Source: Arthrobacter sp042667405
Lineage (GTDB): Bacteria; Actinomycetota; Actinomycetes; Actinomycetales; Micrococcaceae
Length of the DNA: 64,000 nt
NCBI RefSeq assembly: GCF_042667405.1
Contig: NZ_JBHVAL010000001.1
Span: forward strand, 682,001-746,000
Reading direction: 5' to 3'
Both the position numbers and the translations under genes were made by a program. Positions 41,969 to 50,454 of this stretch are shown piece by piece; the stretch's first letter is position 1; each line of letters opens with the position of its first letter. Below the pieces are notes generated by a model. That model made no database searches, had not been told where the DNA came from, and was given only the letters and a program-made list of their open reading frames with translations.

Positions 41969-44900
41969 TCAGCTTCCCAAACCAGTAATGGCAAGGTTCC
42001 TGGAGATGCCATGAAGTGGTCCATGCTGCGTGTATTCGGCAGGTGGCTGCTCATCGCTGCGGAGGATTTCCGGATAGGGCAAGGTTTCGGGCTTGCCAAG
42101 ATCCCAGGCTTTGCTCGCGCTGAGGCTGATGCCTTTGGGACCAGTCCGCCTGGTGGTTCCACGGATCAACAACAGGCGTGTTCCGAACAGCAATGGCCCC
42201 GACTCTTCCTGGGCTTCGTGGAAGAAAACCGAATCCACGCATCCGGTGCCGTCGTCGATGCTGATGAAGACAACCCGCCTCCCTCCTCGCATGGGAGGGG
42301 TCTGGGTGGCAATGCGGACTCCGGCTACCAGTACTTCTGTTCCATTGCGCAAGCCAAGGAGTTTGTCGGCGGTTGTCACTCCGAGTTTCTCCAGTAGCGG
42401 GCGGTGGCTCTCCATCAGATGTTCACTGACGTCCACGGCCATGAGGTCAAGTTCCGCCCTGACGTTCTCCACCATGGTGGTGGGCGGCAGTTCCGGGGCA
42501 ATATTCCTTAGCTCAACATCCCCCAGCGCAAACGACAGTTGTCCCTCGATGACATCGCCCGGCTTCTTCGAAGGGCTGCTTTGCAGAGCCTGCAGATGCT
42601 GCACCAGATCAGCCCGGTTGGCTTTTCCACCGGAATCTTTATGAAGGGCATCGAAGGCACCGAGTTGAGCCAGCCTTTTGATGTTCGGCTTGCTCACCCT
42701 CGCCCTGGTCCGCAAATCGGCCAAGGAATCGAAAGGTTGACCAGCCACAACTCTCTTCAGTTCGGCTCCCGAGAAACCGTAGATTCCTGAAAGGCTCAGC
42801 CGGATTCCAAGCTTTCCGCGATCAGGTCCTTCAAGGATTTTCTCCACCCTGTATTCCGCCTGGCTTCGGTTGATGTCCAAAGGAAGGATGGGAATGCCAA
42901 GACGGCGCGCTTCTGCCACCAACAGCCGTTTGGGGCACATCCCGGGATCGTGCTCCCAGAGCCCGGCAAGGAAGGCTTCTGGATGATGGGCTTTAAGCCA
43001 TGCCGATTGGTAAGTCGGCACTGCAAAGGCCGCCCCATGGGCTTTGCAGAAGCCAAAGCTTCCGAAAGCCTTCAATGTCCCCCAGACCTTGTCCACTACC
43101 TCAGGCGTGTAATTCCTGATGGCTTCACGACGGAAATAGCTCTCCACTGCAGGCTCCCGGAGCTCATCGCCCAAAGCCCTGCGGAATTCATCAGCCCTGG
43201 CCAAGCCGCAACCGGTCATGACATCAAAGGTCTTGAGGATTTGTTCGTGGAAAACTGTCACTCCATGCGTTTCCTGCAGCACGGGTTTGAGGTCCGGATG
43301 TGGGTAGACCTCCGGCGCAAAACCATGCCTGTGCTCGAGGAAGGGGCGCACCATGTCCGATTTCATTGGGCCAGGACGGAACAAAGAAATATCGATGATG
43401 AGGTCATTGAATTCGCGTGGAGCCATTTTTCCTATGAGCTCCCGTTGACCCGGTGACTCGATCTGGAAGCACCCCAAGGTGTGGGTGCTTCGAATCAGGT
43501 CGAAGGTTGGCTCGTCGTCGAACGGGACGTCGTTGAGCTCGATCCGGCCGTCCCCGCCGATGTAGTCAGGTCCTGTACCTCCAGGTCCCACTGGGTGGTT
43601 TCCTGCCGCTACCACCTCTGCTTTGGAAGGATGGAGCCGGATTACTTCCCGCACCGCGAAGGCCATGGCACTTTGCATTCGCACGCCCAGGACATCCAGC
43701 TTGAGCATGCCCATGGGATCCATGTCATGTTTGTCGAACTGGCTCATGGGAAGGCCCAGGCCGCTGGGCTGGACAGGGGTCCGGTCAAGGAGTGTTGCAT
43801 CCCCCAGAATTACTCCACAAGGGTGCATGGAGATATGACGGGGCAAGCGGTCGAGTCTTTCAGTGAGGTCCACCAGGAGATCGAGTTGCTGGTTCTCTTC
43901 CATGCCGCCGCGTTCTACACGGCCGGCGAAGTCGCGGAGTTCGGGCTTCTCCACCAGGGCTTCACGGAATTTTCGAGCAGAGAACCTCCAGAGCTGCTTG
44001 GCGATATCGCCGACCTCGCCCTCATCCATTCCCAGCGCCATTCCCGCGTCCCTGACAGCGCCGCGGGCCCTGTAGCCGTTTTGCATGCTCATAAGCGTGA
44101 CCCGCTCAGCCCCGAACCGGTCGAAGATCTTCCGGTAGACGTTGTGCCGTTCGGCGCTTTCGACGTCGATGTCGATATCAGGCAGGGTGGACCGGCGTCC
44201 GGAGAGGAAACGTTCAAAAATGAGATCGTGGCGGATGGGATCAACCTGGCTGATGTCGATCAGGTAATTGACCAGGCTTGAGGCCCCTGATCCCCGGGCT
44301 GCAACCCTGACCCCCATATCAAGGATCATCCGCGAAACCTCAGCCACAGTGAGGAAGTAGGAGCCAAAGCCCAGCCTGCCGATGATCCCCAGCTCGTGCT
44401 CCAGCCGCGAGCGCACCAGCTTTTCCGCATCACCGCTGATACCCGGGAATCGCCTGTTGATTCCGGCTTCACAGCGTTGGGCCAGTTCCAGCATGGGGTC
44501 GTTGTCGATGCCAATGATGGATGCCTCCGGCACCACGGGTTGTTTCCACCCCATGTCCAGGATGGGGTCGGTGCGGCATTTGTCCGCGAGCGCTTCTGTG
44601 TTGGCGAGCAGTTTGCTGAGCCCGGCTTGCCCCAGGCCGGCGGCAGTCATGATTTCCTTGCCGAGTTGGAGCATGTGGCGGGGGCTCTTCAGCCAGCCCT
44701 GCCCTGTGGGTTGAAGGTGCCCTGCGGGTTGAAGGTGGCCTGCGGGTTGAAGCATGGGTGCTGTGGAGAGTTCGGGGAGGGATTTCAGGGTGCGTGCCGA
44801 GTCCAGGACATCAGCGGTTGCTGCCCCGTCCTGGGCACAGTAGCGCACGGCGTTGCTGAGAATGGCGGGGACGTTGTATTCGAGCGCGAGTTTGAGCATG

Positions 44901-45556
44901 CGAACGGCATGCGCCGTGCTGAGGGGTTCCCCCGGTGCGCTGAGGTGGGAGACGATCTCGGCAACCAAGGTGCCGGGTGGCATGGCGTCGATCCATTGCT
45001 TGAAGAGGGTTCTGGGCCTGAGGTATTTGCGTCCGCCCATCGCCCGTCCGACATCAGAGTCGGGCCCGATCATTACGGTGAGTACGGGTTTGAGCGTTTT
45101 GGGGTCAAGGGTCCTGGAGGCAAGTTCAGCGCGGGTTACTGCAACGGGGACTACTCCCCCGGCTTTGCCCGAGGTGCGGGCATGGGCATCGGATACCAGG
45201 CGGCATAGCGCACGGTAACCGGCCCCTTTGTTGTGCCCGTGGGCCAGTACGACGACGCGGCCCGCGACTTGGGTGCGGTGGTCGCCGTCGTCGTCGAAGA
45301 CTGCCAGGTCCACACCGACGATGGGATCGATTCCTGCGTCCATACAGGCTTTGAGATGTTTGACGGTGCCATAGAGGCCGTCCCTGTCCGTGCAGGCGAG
45401 CGCTGTGGCTCCGTCGGCCGCTGCGGATTGGGCGAGTTCGTCAGGCCAGGAGACGCCATAGTGTGCGCTGAAGGCTGTGGAGACGTGCAGATGGGAGAAG
45501 CTCAAAGGTTCACGCAGCTTCGTCGGGTTCCACTGCGCGGGCTGGTGCGGCGTCAT
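41969..45556 (-). CDS. dnaE2: Error-prone DNA polymerase III alpha subunit DnaE2 (ImuC)
   Basis: 1195 residues, longer than the usual ~1080, partly from a PHP-proximal insertion with repeated LQPAGH. DnaE2 is the mutagenic, damage-induced replicase of actinobacteria. Seen: PHP domain (FSHLHVSTAFSAHYGVSW), catalytic acidic motif PDIDIDVESAERHN, the GFCKAHGAAFAVPTY segment and a C-terminal OB fold. It normally works with the ImuA'/ImuB accessory proteins; neither is next to it. The DUF6504 gene starts upstream and overlaps this start by 47 bp; a LexA box lies before that gene. Confidence 0.95.
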   Translation of the reverse strand: MTPHQPAQWNPTKLREPLSFSHLHVSTAFSAHYGVSWPDELAQSAAADGATALACTDRDGLYGTVKHLKACMDAGIDPIVGVDLAVFDDDGDHRTQVAGRVVVLAHGHNKGAGYRALCRLVSDAHARTSGKAGGVVPVAVTRAELASRTLDPKTLKPVLTVMIGPDSDVGRAMGGRKYLRPRTLFKQWIDAMPPGTLVAEIVSHLSAPGEPLSTAHAVRMLKLALEYNVPAILSNAVRYCAQDGAATADVLDSARTLKSLPELSTAPMLQPAGHLQPAGHLQPTGQGWLKSPRHMLQLGKEIMTAAGLGQAGLSKLLANTEALADKCRTDPILDMGWKQPVVPEASIIGIDNDPMLELAQRCEAGINRRFPGISGDAEKLVRSRLEHELGIIGRLGFGSYFLTVAEVSRMILDMGVRVAARGSGASSLVNYLIDISQVDPIRHDLIFERFLSGRRSTLPDIDIDVESAERHNVYRKIFDRFGAERVTLMSMQNGYRARGAVRDAGMALGMDEGEVGDIAKQLWRFSARKFREALVEKPELRDFAGRVERGGMEENQQLDLLVDLTERLDRLPRHISMHPCGVILGDATLLDRTPVQPSGLGLPMSQFDKHDMDPMGMLKLDVLGVRMQSAMAFAVREVIRLHPSKAEVVAAGNHPVGPGGTGPDYIGGDGRIELNDVPFDDEPTFDLIRSTHTLGCFQIESPGQRELIGKMAPREFNDLIIDISLFRPGPMKSDMVRPFLEHRHGFAPEVYPHPDLKPVLQETHGVTVFHEQILKTFDVMTGCGLARADEFRRALGDELREPAVESYFRREAIRNYTPEVVDKVWGTLKAFGSFGFCKAHGAAFAVPTYQSAWLKAHHPEAFLAGLWEHDPGMCPKRLLVAEARRLGIPILPLDINRSQAEYRVEKILEGPDRGKLGIRLSLSGIYGFSGAELKRVVAGQPFDSLADLRTRARVSKPNIKRLAQLGAFDALHKDSGGKANRADLVQHLQALQSSPSKKPGDVIEGQLSFALGDVELRNIAPELPPTTMVENVRAELDLMAVDVSEHLMESHRPLLEKLGVTTADKLLGLRNGTEVLVAGVRIATQTPPMRGGRRVVFISIDDGTGCVDSVFFHEAQEESGPLLFGTRLLLIRGTTRRTGPKGISLSASKAWDLGKPETLPYPEILRSDEQPPAEYTQHGPLHGISRNLAITGLGS
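44703..44752 (-). repeat. 18-bp tandem repeat in dnaE2
   Basis: Nearly three 18-base units encode LQPAGH, LQPAGH and LQPTGQ in a likely surface insertion between the PHP and polymerase domains. Confidence 0.75.
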
Positions 45557-45854
45557 GTATTCGTAGGAGCCGCCAGCGGCCGCTGCCTATGTGGCGGACA
45601 AGGTCAAGGGTGATTGCTTGCCCGTCATTTGGTCCGCCTTGCAGAGGCTGGAGCTGGACCCGCCAGATCTCGTGGTCAACGAGACCTGCACCGGCCCCGA
45701 TGGGTGCACGGTTCTCTTCGACCCACCATTGGCGGCGTTCGAACCACCGGACCGGCTCGTTGGCGACTGTGTACCGGGCCCCTTTCCACTGAACTTCCTG
45801 TGGCTGGCCCGTTTCCGTGCAGATGACCACTACGGACTCGCTGAACAGCCCCAT
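45510..45854 (-). CDS. DUF6504 family protein
   Basis: 114 residues from ATG 45854 (MGLFSESVVVICTETGQPQE), chosen for a TGAGGT upstream; ATG 45866 is possible. The sequence is a small tryptophan-rich protein with RWFERRQWWVEE and a C-terminal WRLLRIHD. It matches the DUF6504 proteins that occur beside imuB and dnaE2 in actinobacteria, a known neighbourhood link, but the function is unknown. The 3' end overlaps dnaE2. It is the first gene behind the predicted LexA box. Confidence 0.8.
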   Translation of the reverse strand: MGLFSESVVVICTETGQPQEVQWKGARYTVANEPVRWFERRQWWVEENRAPIGAGAGLVDHEIWRVQLQPLQGGPNDGQAITLDLVRHIGSGRWRLLRIHDAAPARAVEPDEAA

Positions 45855-45884
45855 TTCACACCTCATTACGCCGGTTCGACTGAT

Positions 45885-45900
45885 TCGAAAGTATGTTCGA
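45885..45900. promoter_or_regulatory. LexA (SOS) box upstream of DUF6504-dnaE2
   Basis: TCGAAAGTATGTTCGA differs at one base from the actinobacterial SOS box TCGAAC-N4-GTTCGA. It lies 31 bp upstream of the DUF6504 start, where LexA would block the promoter. Confidence 0.75.
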
Positions 45901-45935
45901 ATAAATCAAGCTTACGCCGCCGTCAGGGCAAAAAC

Positions 45936-46991
45936 CTACTTCGAAGTACCACTCCGTGCAGAAGCCTTGGCTACACGCTTTCCGACCCGCTTTAGCAGCC
46001 CGTCACGCCACGGTTGCATCCCTTCAGCCAGCGCGACTCTCCCCATGAGGGTCGAGGCGAGCCTGAGCTGCTGGGTGCGCAACACGCGTTTCCTGTCGTA
46101 GGCGGCGAGCGCTTCATCCTTGGGCAATTCATTCAGGAGGCTTCCCAAGGTGACTGCGTCGATCAGCGCCTCGCAGGCACCCCGGCCGAGGTTCGGTGTC
46201 ATGGCGTGGCCCGCATCTCCCACCAGGACCACGCTTGCCCGTGAATATCGGACCAACGGCGGAGTCGTCCAGATGCGCTGCGCCAAAGAGTTTCCAGGGG
46301 TCGCTTGGCGAAGAACATCCCTCACAGCTTCCGAGTATTTGCCGTATCTGTCCCGGGTAACCTCCAGCGCCTCCAGGACGTCCACCTTCTCCGGTCCCAG
46401 ATCAGAGCGGAAGGAGGCGTACCAGTTGGTTCCCCCTGCAGCCGGGGCCAGCCCAAAGATCTCTCCCTTGCCCCAGTATTCGCCAACATCCCCAGGGGCG
46501 GGGGTGCCGGGAACGACTCCCCTGACAGCCAGGAAAGGGGTGGGCCTGGCCGCGCTCCGTCGGCCCCAGCGGTTTCGCCGGACAACACTGTTTACCCCGT
46601 CCGCGCCTACTGTCAGCCAGGCATTATCGGCAATCCCATCGGCTCTTCGGTATACACGTTCCACGGAGGCTGGCACCGCGGAATCGAGCAGCTTCAGCAG
46701 TTCGGGCCGGGCTATGCCGACCAAGCCTTCCCCTTCGATGGCCAGCAGGGCTGCACCCGCAGGGTCACGCAGGGCTCCGGCGGTGATGATTGATCCCCGG
46801 CGTCGAACAGCTCCAAGGATCCCGATTTCGGACAGAGCGCGTTGGGCCTCATGCCACATTGCCAGTGTTGTTCCCACGGCGGGCAGTTCGGGCCTCTGCT
46901 CGTACACCGTGACGTCGAAGGTACCCGGGTCGAGCCGTGCTGCGAGCGCCAGGCCGGCTATGCCCCCGCCGATAATGTCCACCTTTTTCAT
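45936..46991 (-). CDS. FAD-dependent monooxygenase
   Basis: 351 residues from ATG 46991. Class A flavoprotein monooxygenase: N-terminal dinucleotide fold IIGGGIAGLALAARL, the DG motif (VGADGVNSVVRR) and the GD motif VVLVGDAGHAMTPNLGRG. It is about 40-50 residues shorter than many relatives, mainly between the first fold and the DG motif. No membrane segment. Related proteins hydroxylate aromatic compounds or inactivate antibiotics; the substrate is unknown. It is divergent from a TetR regulator gene with a perfect palindrome between, and lies 35 bp from the SOS box of the next gene. Confidence 0.85.
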   Translation of the reverse strand: MKKVDIIGGGIAGLALAARLDPGTFDVTVYEQRPELPAVGTTLAMWHEAQRALSEIGILGAVRRRGSIITAGALRDPAGAALLAIEGEGLVGIARPELLKLLDSAVPASVERVYRRADGIADNAWLTVGADGVNSVVRRNRWGRRSAARPTPFLAVRGVVPGTPAPGDVGEYWGKGEIFGLAPAAGGTNWYASFRSDLGPEKVDVLEALEVTRDRYGKYSEAVRDVLRQATPGNSLAQRIWTTPPLVRYSRASVVLVGDAGHAMTPNLGRGACEALIDAVTLGSLLNELPKDEALAAYDRKRVLRTQQLRLASTLMGRVALAEGMQPWRDGLLKRVGKRVAKASARSGTSK

Positions 46992-47003
46992 GCCCAAACT
47001 CTA

Positions 47004-47021
47004 CTACTACATTTGTAGTAG
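47004..47021. promoter_or_regulatory. Probable TetR operator
   Basis: A perfect palindrome, CTACTACA-TT-TGTAGTAG, lies in the 58-bp gap between the divergent monooxygenase and TetR genes, where it would cover both promoters. Confidence 0.7.
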
Positions 47022-47049
47022 GCATAGAGGTTGAAGCTAGACTTTTGCC

Positions 47050-47586
47050 ATGCCCCACCGACGAACCCAGTTAGCCGATGCCGCGCTCGCCGTTGTCGCC
47101 GCCCAGGGCCTTAAAGGCCTCACCCACCGTGCCGTCGACGCCCAGGCCGGTGTCGCCGTCGGAACAACCTCGAACTACTTCCGTAACCGGGCCGCGCTGG
47201 TGGGGGCCGCCGTCGACCGCGTTGAAGAGCTGGACAGCCTCCTGCTGCAACAAGGCACCCCGGAACGCCCGACGTCGACCACGGCAGTGGCACAGCAGCT
47301 CGCCGGAGCGGTCATGGGACTCGCGCAGGAAAACGCCGAGCTAACGAGGGCACGCTTTGTTTTCGCACTCGATATGCCCGAAGTGGTGGCTGCCGGGCAC
47401 GAACGGCTGGTATCGGCGTTGGCACAACTGCTCGAAGCCATGGGCCTCACCGAACCGCGGGCACGCGCAGAAGCGGTGTCCGATTACAGCGACGGCCTGG
47501 TCCTGCACCTGCTGACCGCCCGCAAAGGGCAGGACATCAGCACGGAAAGAGTGGCGGAAAACATCCAGCGTCTGCTGGAGGCTTGA
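47050..47586 (+). CDS. TetR/AcrR family regulator
   Basis: 178 residues. The N-terminal helix-turn-helix is clear: QLADAALAVVAAQGLKGLTH, then AVDAQAGVAVGTTSNYFRNR. The C-terminal helical domain is the ligand pocket and dimer interface, without recognisable specificity. Placement divergent from the monooxygenase and the palindrome between suggest it represses that gene and itself, released by the monooxygenase substrate; this is inference. The stop lies 57 bp before the next gene on the same strand. Confidence 0.88.
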   Translation: MPHRRTQLADAALAVVAAQGLKGLTHRAVDAQAGVAVGTTSNYFRNRAALVGAAVDRVEELDSLLLQQGTPERPTSTTAVAQQLAGAVMGLAQENAELTRARFVFALDMPEVVAAGHERLVSALAQLLEAMGLTEPRARAEAVSDYSDGLVLHLLTARKGQDISTERVAENIQRLLEA

Positions 47587-47642
47587 ATGAAGGATCCCCC
47601 GCAGGGGTGGACGGCGGCGGGTCCGCAGAGCAGGATTGTGCC

Positions 47643-48032
47643 ATGAGTACCAATGAGGCATTCCTGAAGCAGGTCAACATCTCAGCCGCTGATGACAACC
47701 TGGTGGCGAGGTTCGAAATTGACGGCAACATTCCAGGCTCCGGCGCTTACGTCGTGGGCCTTGTTGCTGCCAGTGAAGATTACTCCTCGCAGAGAAGGCT
47801 CGGCATCGAGTTCATGAACGGCGAGGCGATCTCGTTCTACTCCTTCAACCACTCCCTCAGCGCTGAGGAAAACTACGACATCAAAGGTGTGGAACACTCC
47901 GGCAACGTCATCACGGGGAACTTTCCCATGTCCGCCATCCATGGACTCAGCAAAGGCCATGTGATGACCGCGTTCAGCGAAGCAGACGGCCGTGAATTCC
48001 AATCCGGCGTGCCGGTCAATGAAGCCCTCTGA
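47643..48032 (+). CDS. Conserved hypothetical protein
   Basis: 129 residues from ATG 47643 (MSTNEAFLKQVNISAADDN); an open frame upstream is Gly/Ser-rich and unlikely. Mixed strand pattern with alternating hydrophobic residues (NLVARFEIDG, VVGLVAASED, ISFYSFNHSLS) suggests a small all-beta domain. No signal peptide, cysteine or catalytic motif. It sits between the TetR gene and the SRAP gene, converging on the latter. I do not recognise the family. Confidence 0.6.
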   Translation: MSTNEAFLKQVNISAADDNLVARFEIDGNIPGSGAYVVGLVAASEDYSSQRRLGIEFMNGEAISFYSFNHSLSAEENYDIKGVEHSGNVITGNFPMSAIHGLSKGHVMTAFSEADGREFQSGVPVNEAL

Positions 48033-48053
48033 CGCCTGGAAACCATCTGCCGC

Positions 48054-48818
48054 TTAGAACAAGCCCTCCACCGGTTCGATAAGCTCCGGTGAATTGTTGC
48101 GGACATTTCCGACGGCGGCCCCCACCGGGTCCAGCGTCCAATCGGCAGCAGCATCGTGCGCCCGGGAGCGGACCAGGTCCACAAGGCCTGCGGCGTCCTT
48201 TTCCCGCGGATCGAGCCACGCTTCCATCGTCTCTGTGCTCATGGGCAGGGGGACGCGGTCGTGCAGCGATGTCAGTTCATCGAACACCGAAGCACTGCGT
48301 CGCGTCCGTGCAGAATCCGCCGTCGGAGTATCCGCGGTCAGGATGGACATGGACAGCAACCAGCGCGCGGGATCGTCCGGGGACGCGCTCTGGTCCCGCC
48401 ACCACTCATACAAACCGGCGAACACCAGGCCGTGCCCATCTACGGGGTGGACGTAGTACGGCTGCTTGTTCTTGCCCTCACCCTTCTTCCACTCGTAATA
48501 GCCGTCCGCCGGCACCGCGCATCGTCGGGCTACGGCAGCCTTCCTGAAGGAGGGCTTCTCCAGAAGGGTTTCACTGCGCGCGTTGATCAAGCGGGCACCA
48601 CCCGTGGGATCCTTGGCCCAAGACGGCACCAAACCCCACTTGGCCACGTGCAGCTGCCTCTTGACGTTTTCCTCGACCAACCGCTCAAGGACGATCGGGA
48701 CCGCGTCCGTCGGGGCAACGTTCCACGACTTCTCCAAGGCAATCTCGTTCTCAAGCTCAGCGTCGAAGTCGGCGAGCAAATCTCCCACGGCACGGGCCAT
48801 CACGTAACGTCCACACAT
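48054..48818 (-). CDS. SRAP-family DNA-protein crosslink protein (SOS response-associated peptidase, YedK/HMCES-like)
   Basis: 254 residues. SRAP proteins form a thiazolidine bond between Cys2 and abasic sites in single-stranded DNA at forks. The N-terminus MCGRY gives the catalytic Cys2, and the rest of the active site is seen: the Asn in LEKSWNVAPT, RLINARSETL, the Glu in VPADGYYEW and the catalytic-type region HDRVPLPMS. No nearby LexA box is visible. A damage-response role fits the dnaE2 module 2.5 kb away. Confidence 0.93.
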   Translation of the reverse strand: MCGRYVMARAVGDLLADFDAELENEIALEKSWNVAPTDAVPIVLERLVEENVKRQLHVAKWGLVPSWAKDPTGGARLINARSETLLEKPSFRKAAVARRCAVPADGYYEWKKGEGKNKQPYYVHPVDGHGLVFAGLYEWWRDQSASPDDPARWLLSMSILTADTPTADSARTRRSASVFDELTSLHDRVPLPMSTETMEAWLDPREKDAAGLVDLVRSRAHDAAADWTLDPVGAAVGNVRNNSPELIEPVEGLF

Positions 48819-48892
48819 GCCAACAGTCTGCCCTTTCCCCCGAAATCACACCAGCGCAGCCGTGTGACGTAACGCAGATCCGCAGCCAACCG

Positions 48893-48919
48893 GGAATTAT
48901 TCTGCGCCGGGTTACCGTT
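48893..48919 (+). promoter_or_regulatory. SigR/SigH-like promoter for mycoredoxin
   Basis: GGAAT (48893-48897) is followed after 19 bases by GTT (48917-48919), close to the thiol-stress ECF promoter pattern GGAAT-N18-19-GTT. It lies 50 bp upstream of the GTG start. Confidence 0.5.
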
Positions 48920-48968
48920 GTTAGGAACGAATTACCCCGTGCAAACAACCACAATTGAGGAGAGCTCC

Positions 48969-49226
48969 GTGGACTTCACTCCCGACTCCGGCACCATCAC
49001 CATGTTCTCGACCACCTGGTGCGGTTACTGCAACCGCCTGAAGAAGCAGCTCGATGCCAAGGGCATCGGCTACACCGAGATCAACATCGAAGAAGTGGAT
49101 GGCACGGCCGAACTCGTCGAGCAGCTCAACGGAGGCAACCGCACCGTCCCCACCGTGCTCTTCCCGGATGGCACGGCTGCCACCAACCCCTCAGCTTCCG
49201 AGGTGGAGAGCCGCCTCGCCGCCTAA
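48969..49226 (+). CDS. Mycoredoxin (glutaredoxin-like)
   Basis: 85 residues from GTG 48969 with GAGGAG upstream. The CGYC redox motif (ITMFSTTWCGYCNRLKKQL) and NRTVPTVLF cis-proline segment are characteristic of mycoredoxin-1, which reduces mycothiol-mixed disulfides. There is no signal peptide. A predicted thiol-stress promoter precedes it. The next gene, mscR, also uses mycothiol. Confidence 0.88.
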   Translation: MDFTPDSGTITMFSTTWCGYCNRLKKQLDAKGIGYTEINIEEVDGTAELVEQLNGGNRTVPTVLFPDGTAATNPSASEVESRLAA

Positions 49227-49245
49227 GCTGCTGCCGTAACCGGCG

Positions 49246-49320
49246 CAGGGCCCGCACGGAACAAACCACGTACTGTCTGCCACCTGTGATAGACAGAATG
49301 GGAATCCGTAGCGGGCCCTG
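49246..49320 (+). other. Structured RNA region between mycoredoxin and mscR
   Basis: A 10-bp perfect stem (CAGGGCCCGC with GCGGGCCCTG), extended by CGGA/TCCG around a one-base bulge, encloses a 44-base loop that itself holds CTGTCT pairing with AGACAG. It ends 48 bp before the mscR start. It could be a terminator, a leader or an attenuator. Confidence 0.5.
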
Positions 49321-49368
49321 TTGCATTAACCGGGCCCGCCCTCCGCGAGTCCGAAGGGAACCACTTCA

Positions 49369-50454
49369 ATGGTCCACGCAGTCAAAGGCGTCGTCGTCCG
49401 CTCCAAGGGCGCACCCGCAACCCTCGAAACCGTCCTTGTTCCCGAACCCGGCCCAGGCGAGGCCCTGGTGGACATCCTCACCAGCGGCGTCTGCCACACC
49501 GACCTCCACTACAAGCTTGGAGGCATCAGCGACGACTTCCCGTTCCTGCTCGGCCACGAGGCTACCGGCGTCGTCAGCGCAGTGGGCCCCGACGTCACCG
49601 ACGTTGCCCCGGGCGACCGTGTCGTCCTGAACTGGCGTGCCGTCTGCGGCAACTGCCGCGCCTGTAAGCGCGGCGAACCCCAGTACTGCTTCAACACCCA
49701 CAACGCCACCCAGAAAATGACCCTCGAGGACGGCACGGAGCTGTCACCGGCACTGGGCATCGGCGCTTTCATCGAGAAGACCCTCGTCGCCGCCGGACAG
49801 TGCACCAAGGTCGACCCCGACGCCGATGCCGCCGCCGTAGGCCTGCTCGGCTGCGGCGTCATGGCAGGTCTCGGCGCCGCCCTGAACACCGGAGGCGTCA
49901 AGCGCGGCGACTCAGTGGCCGTCATCGGCTGCGGTGGCGTAGGCGTGGCAGCCATCGCGGGCGCGGCGCTCGCGGGCGCCACCACCATCATCGCCGTCGA
50001 CATCGACGCCAAGAAGCTCGAACGCGCAAAGGACCTCGGCGCGACGCACACGGTTGATTCATCGGCAGGAGACCCGGTCGAAGAAATCCGTGCGCTCACC
50101 GGCGGCTTCGGCGCAGACGTGGTGATTGACGCCGTCGGACGCCCCGAAACGTACAAGCAGGCCTTCTACGCGCGCGACCTCGCAGGAACCGTGGTCCTCG
50201 TTGGCGTTCCCACGCCGGAGATGACCCTGGAACTGCCCTTGCTGGACGTGTTCGGCCGCGGCGGCTCCCTCAAGTCGTCCTGGTACGGTGACTGCCTGCC
50301 CTCCCGCGATTTCCCCATGCTGGTGGACCTCTACAAGCAAGGCAAGCTGGACCTCGATGCCTTCGTCACCGAACGGATCTCCATCGACCAAGTTGAAGAA
50401 GCATTCGACAAGATGCACCACGGCGCCGTCCTGCGATCGGTGGTTGAGCTGTGA
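49369..50454 (+). CDS. mscR: S-(hydroxymethyl)mycothiol dehydrogenase
   Basis: 361 residues. It oxidises S-(hydroxymethyl)mycothiol, the formaldehyde adduct of mycothiol, with NAD. A zinc alcohol dehydrogenase: catalytic zinc Cys in VCHTDLHY and His in LLGHEATGVV, structural zinc cysteines in CGNCRACKRGEPQYC, and the Rossmann turn GCGGVGVAAIAG. The 3' end overlaps the next gene (GTGA). The same enzyme may also reduce nitrosomycothiol, known for the family. Confidence 0.93.
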   Translation: MVHAVKGVVVRSKGAPATLETVLVPEPGPGEALVDILTSGVCHTDLHYKLGGISDDFPFLLGHEATGVVSAVGPDVTDVAPGDRVVLNWRAVCGNCRACKRGEPQYCFNTHNATQKMTLEDGTELSPALGIGAFIEKTLVAAGQCTKVDPDADAAAVGLLGCGVMAGLGAALNTGGVKRGDSVAVIGCGGVGVAAIAGAALAGATTIIAVDIDAKKLERAKDLGATHTVDSSAGDPVEEIRALTGGFGADVVIDAVGRPETYKQAFYARDLAGTVVLVGVPTPEMTLELPLLDVFGRGGSLKSSWYGDCLPSRDFPMLVDLYKQGKLDLDAFVTERISIDQVEEAFDKMHHGAVLRSVVEL

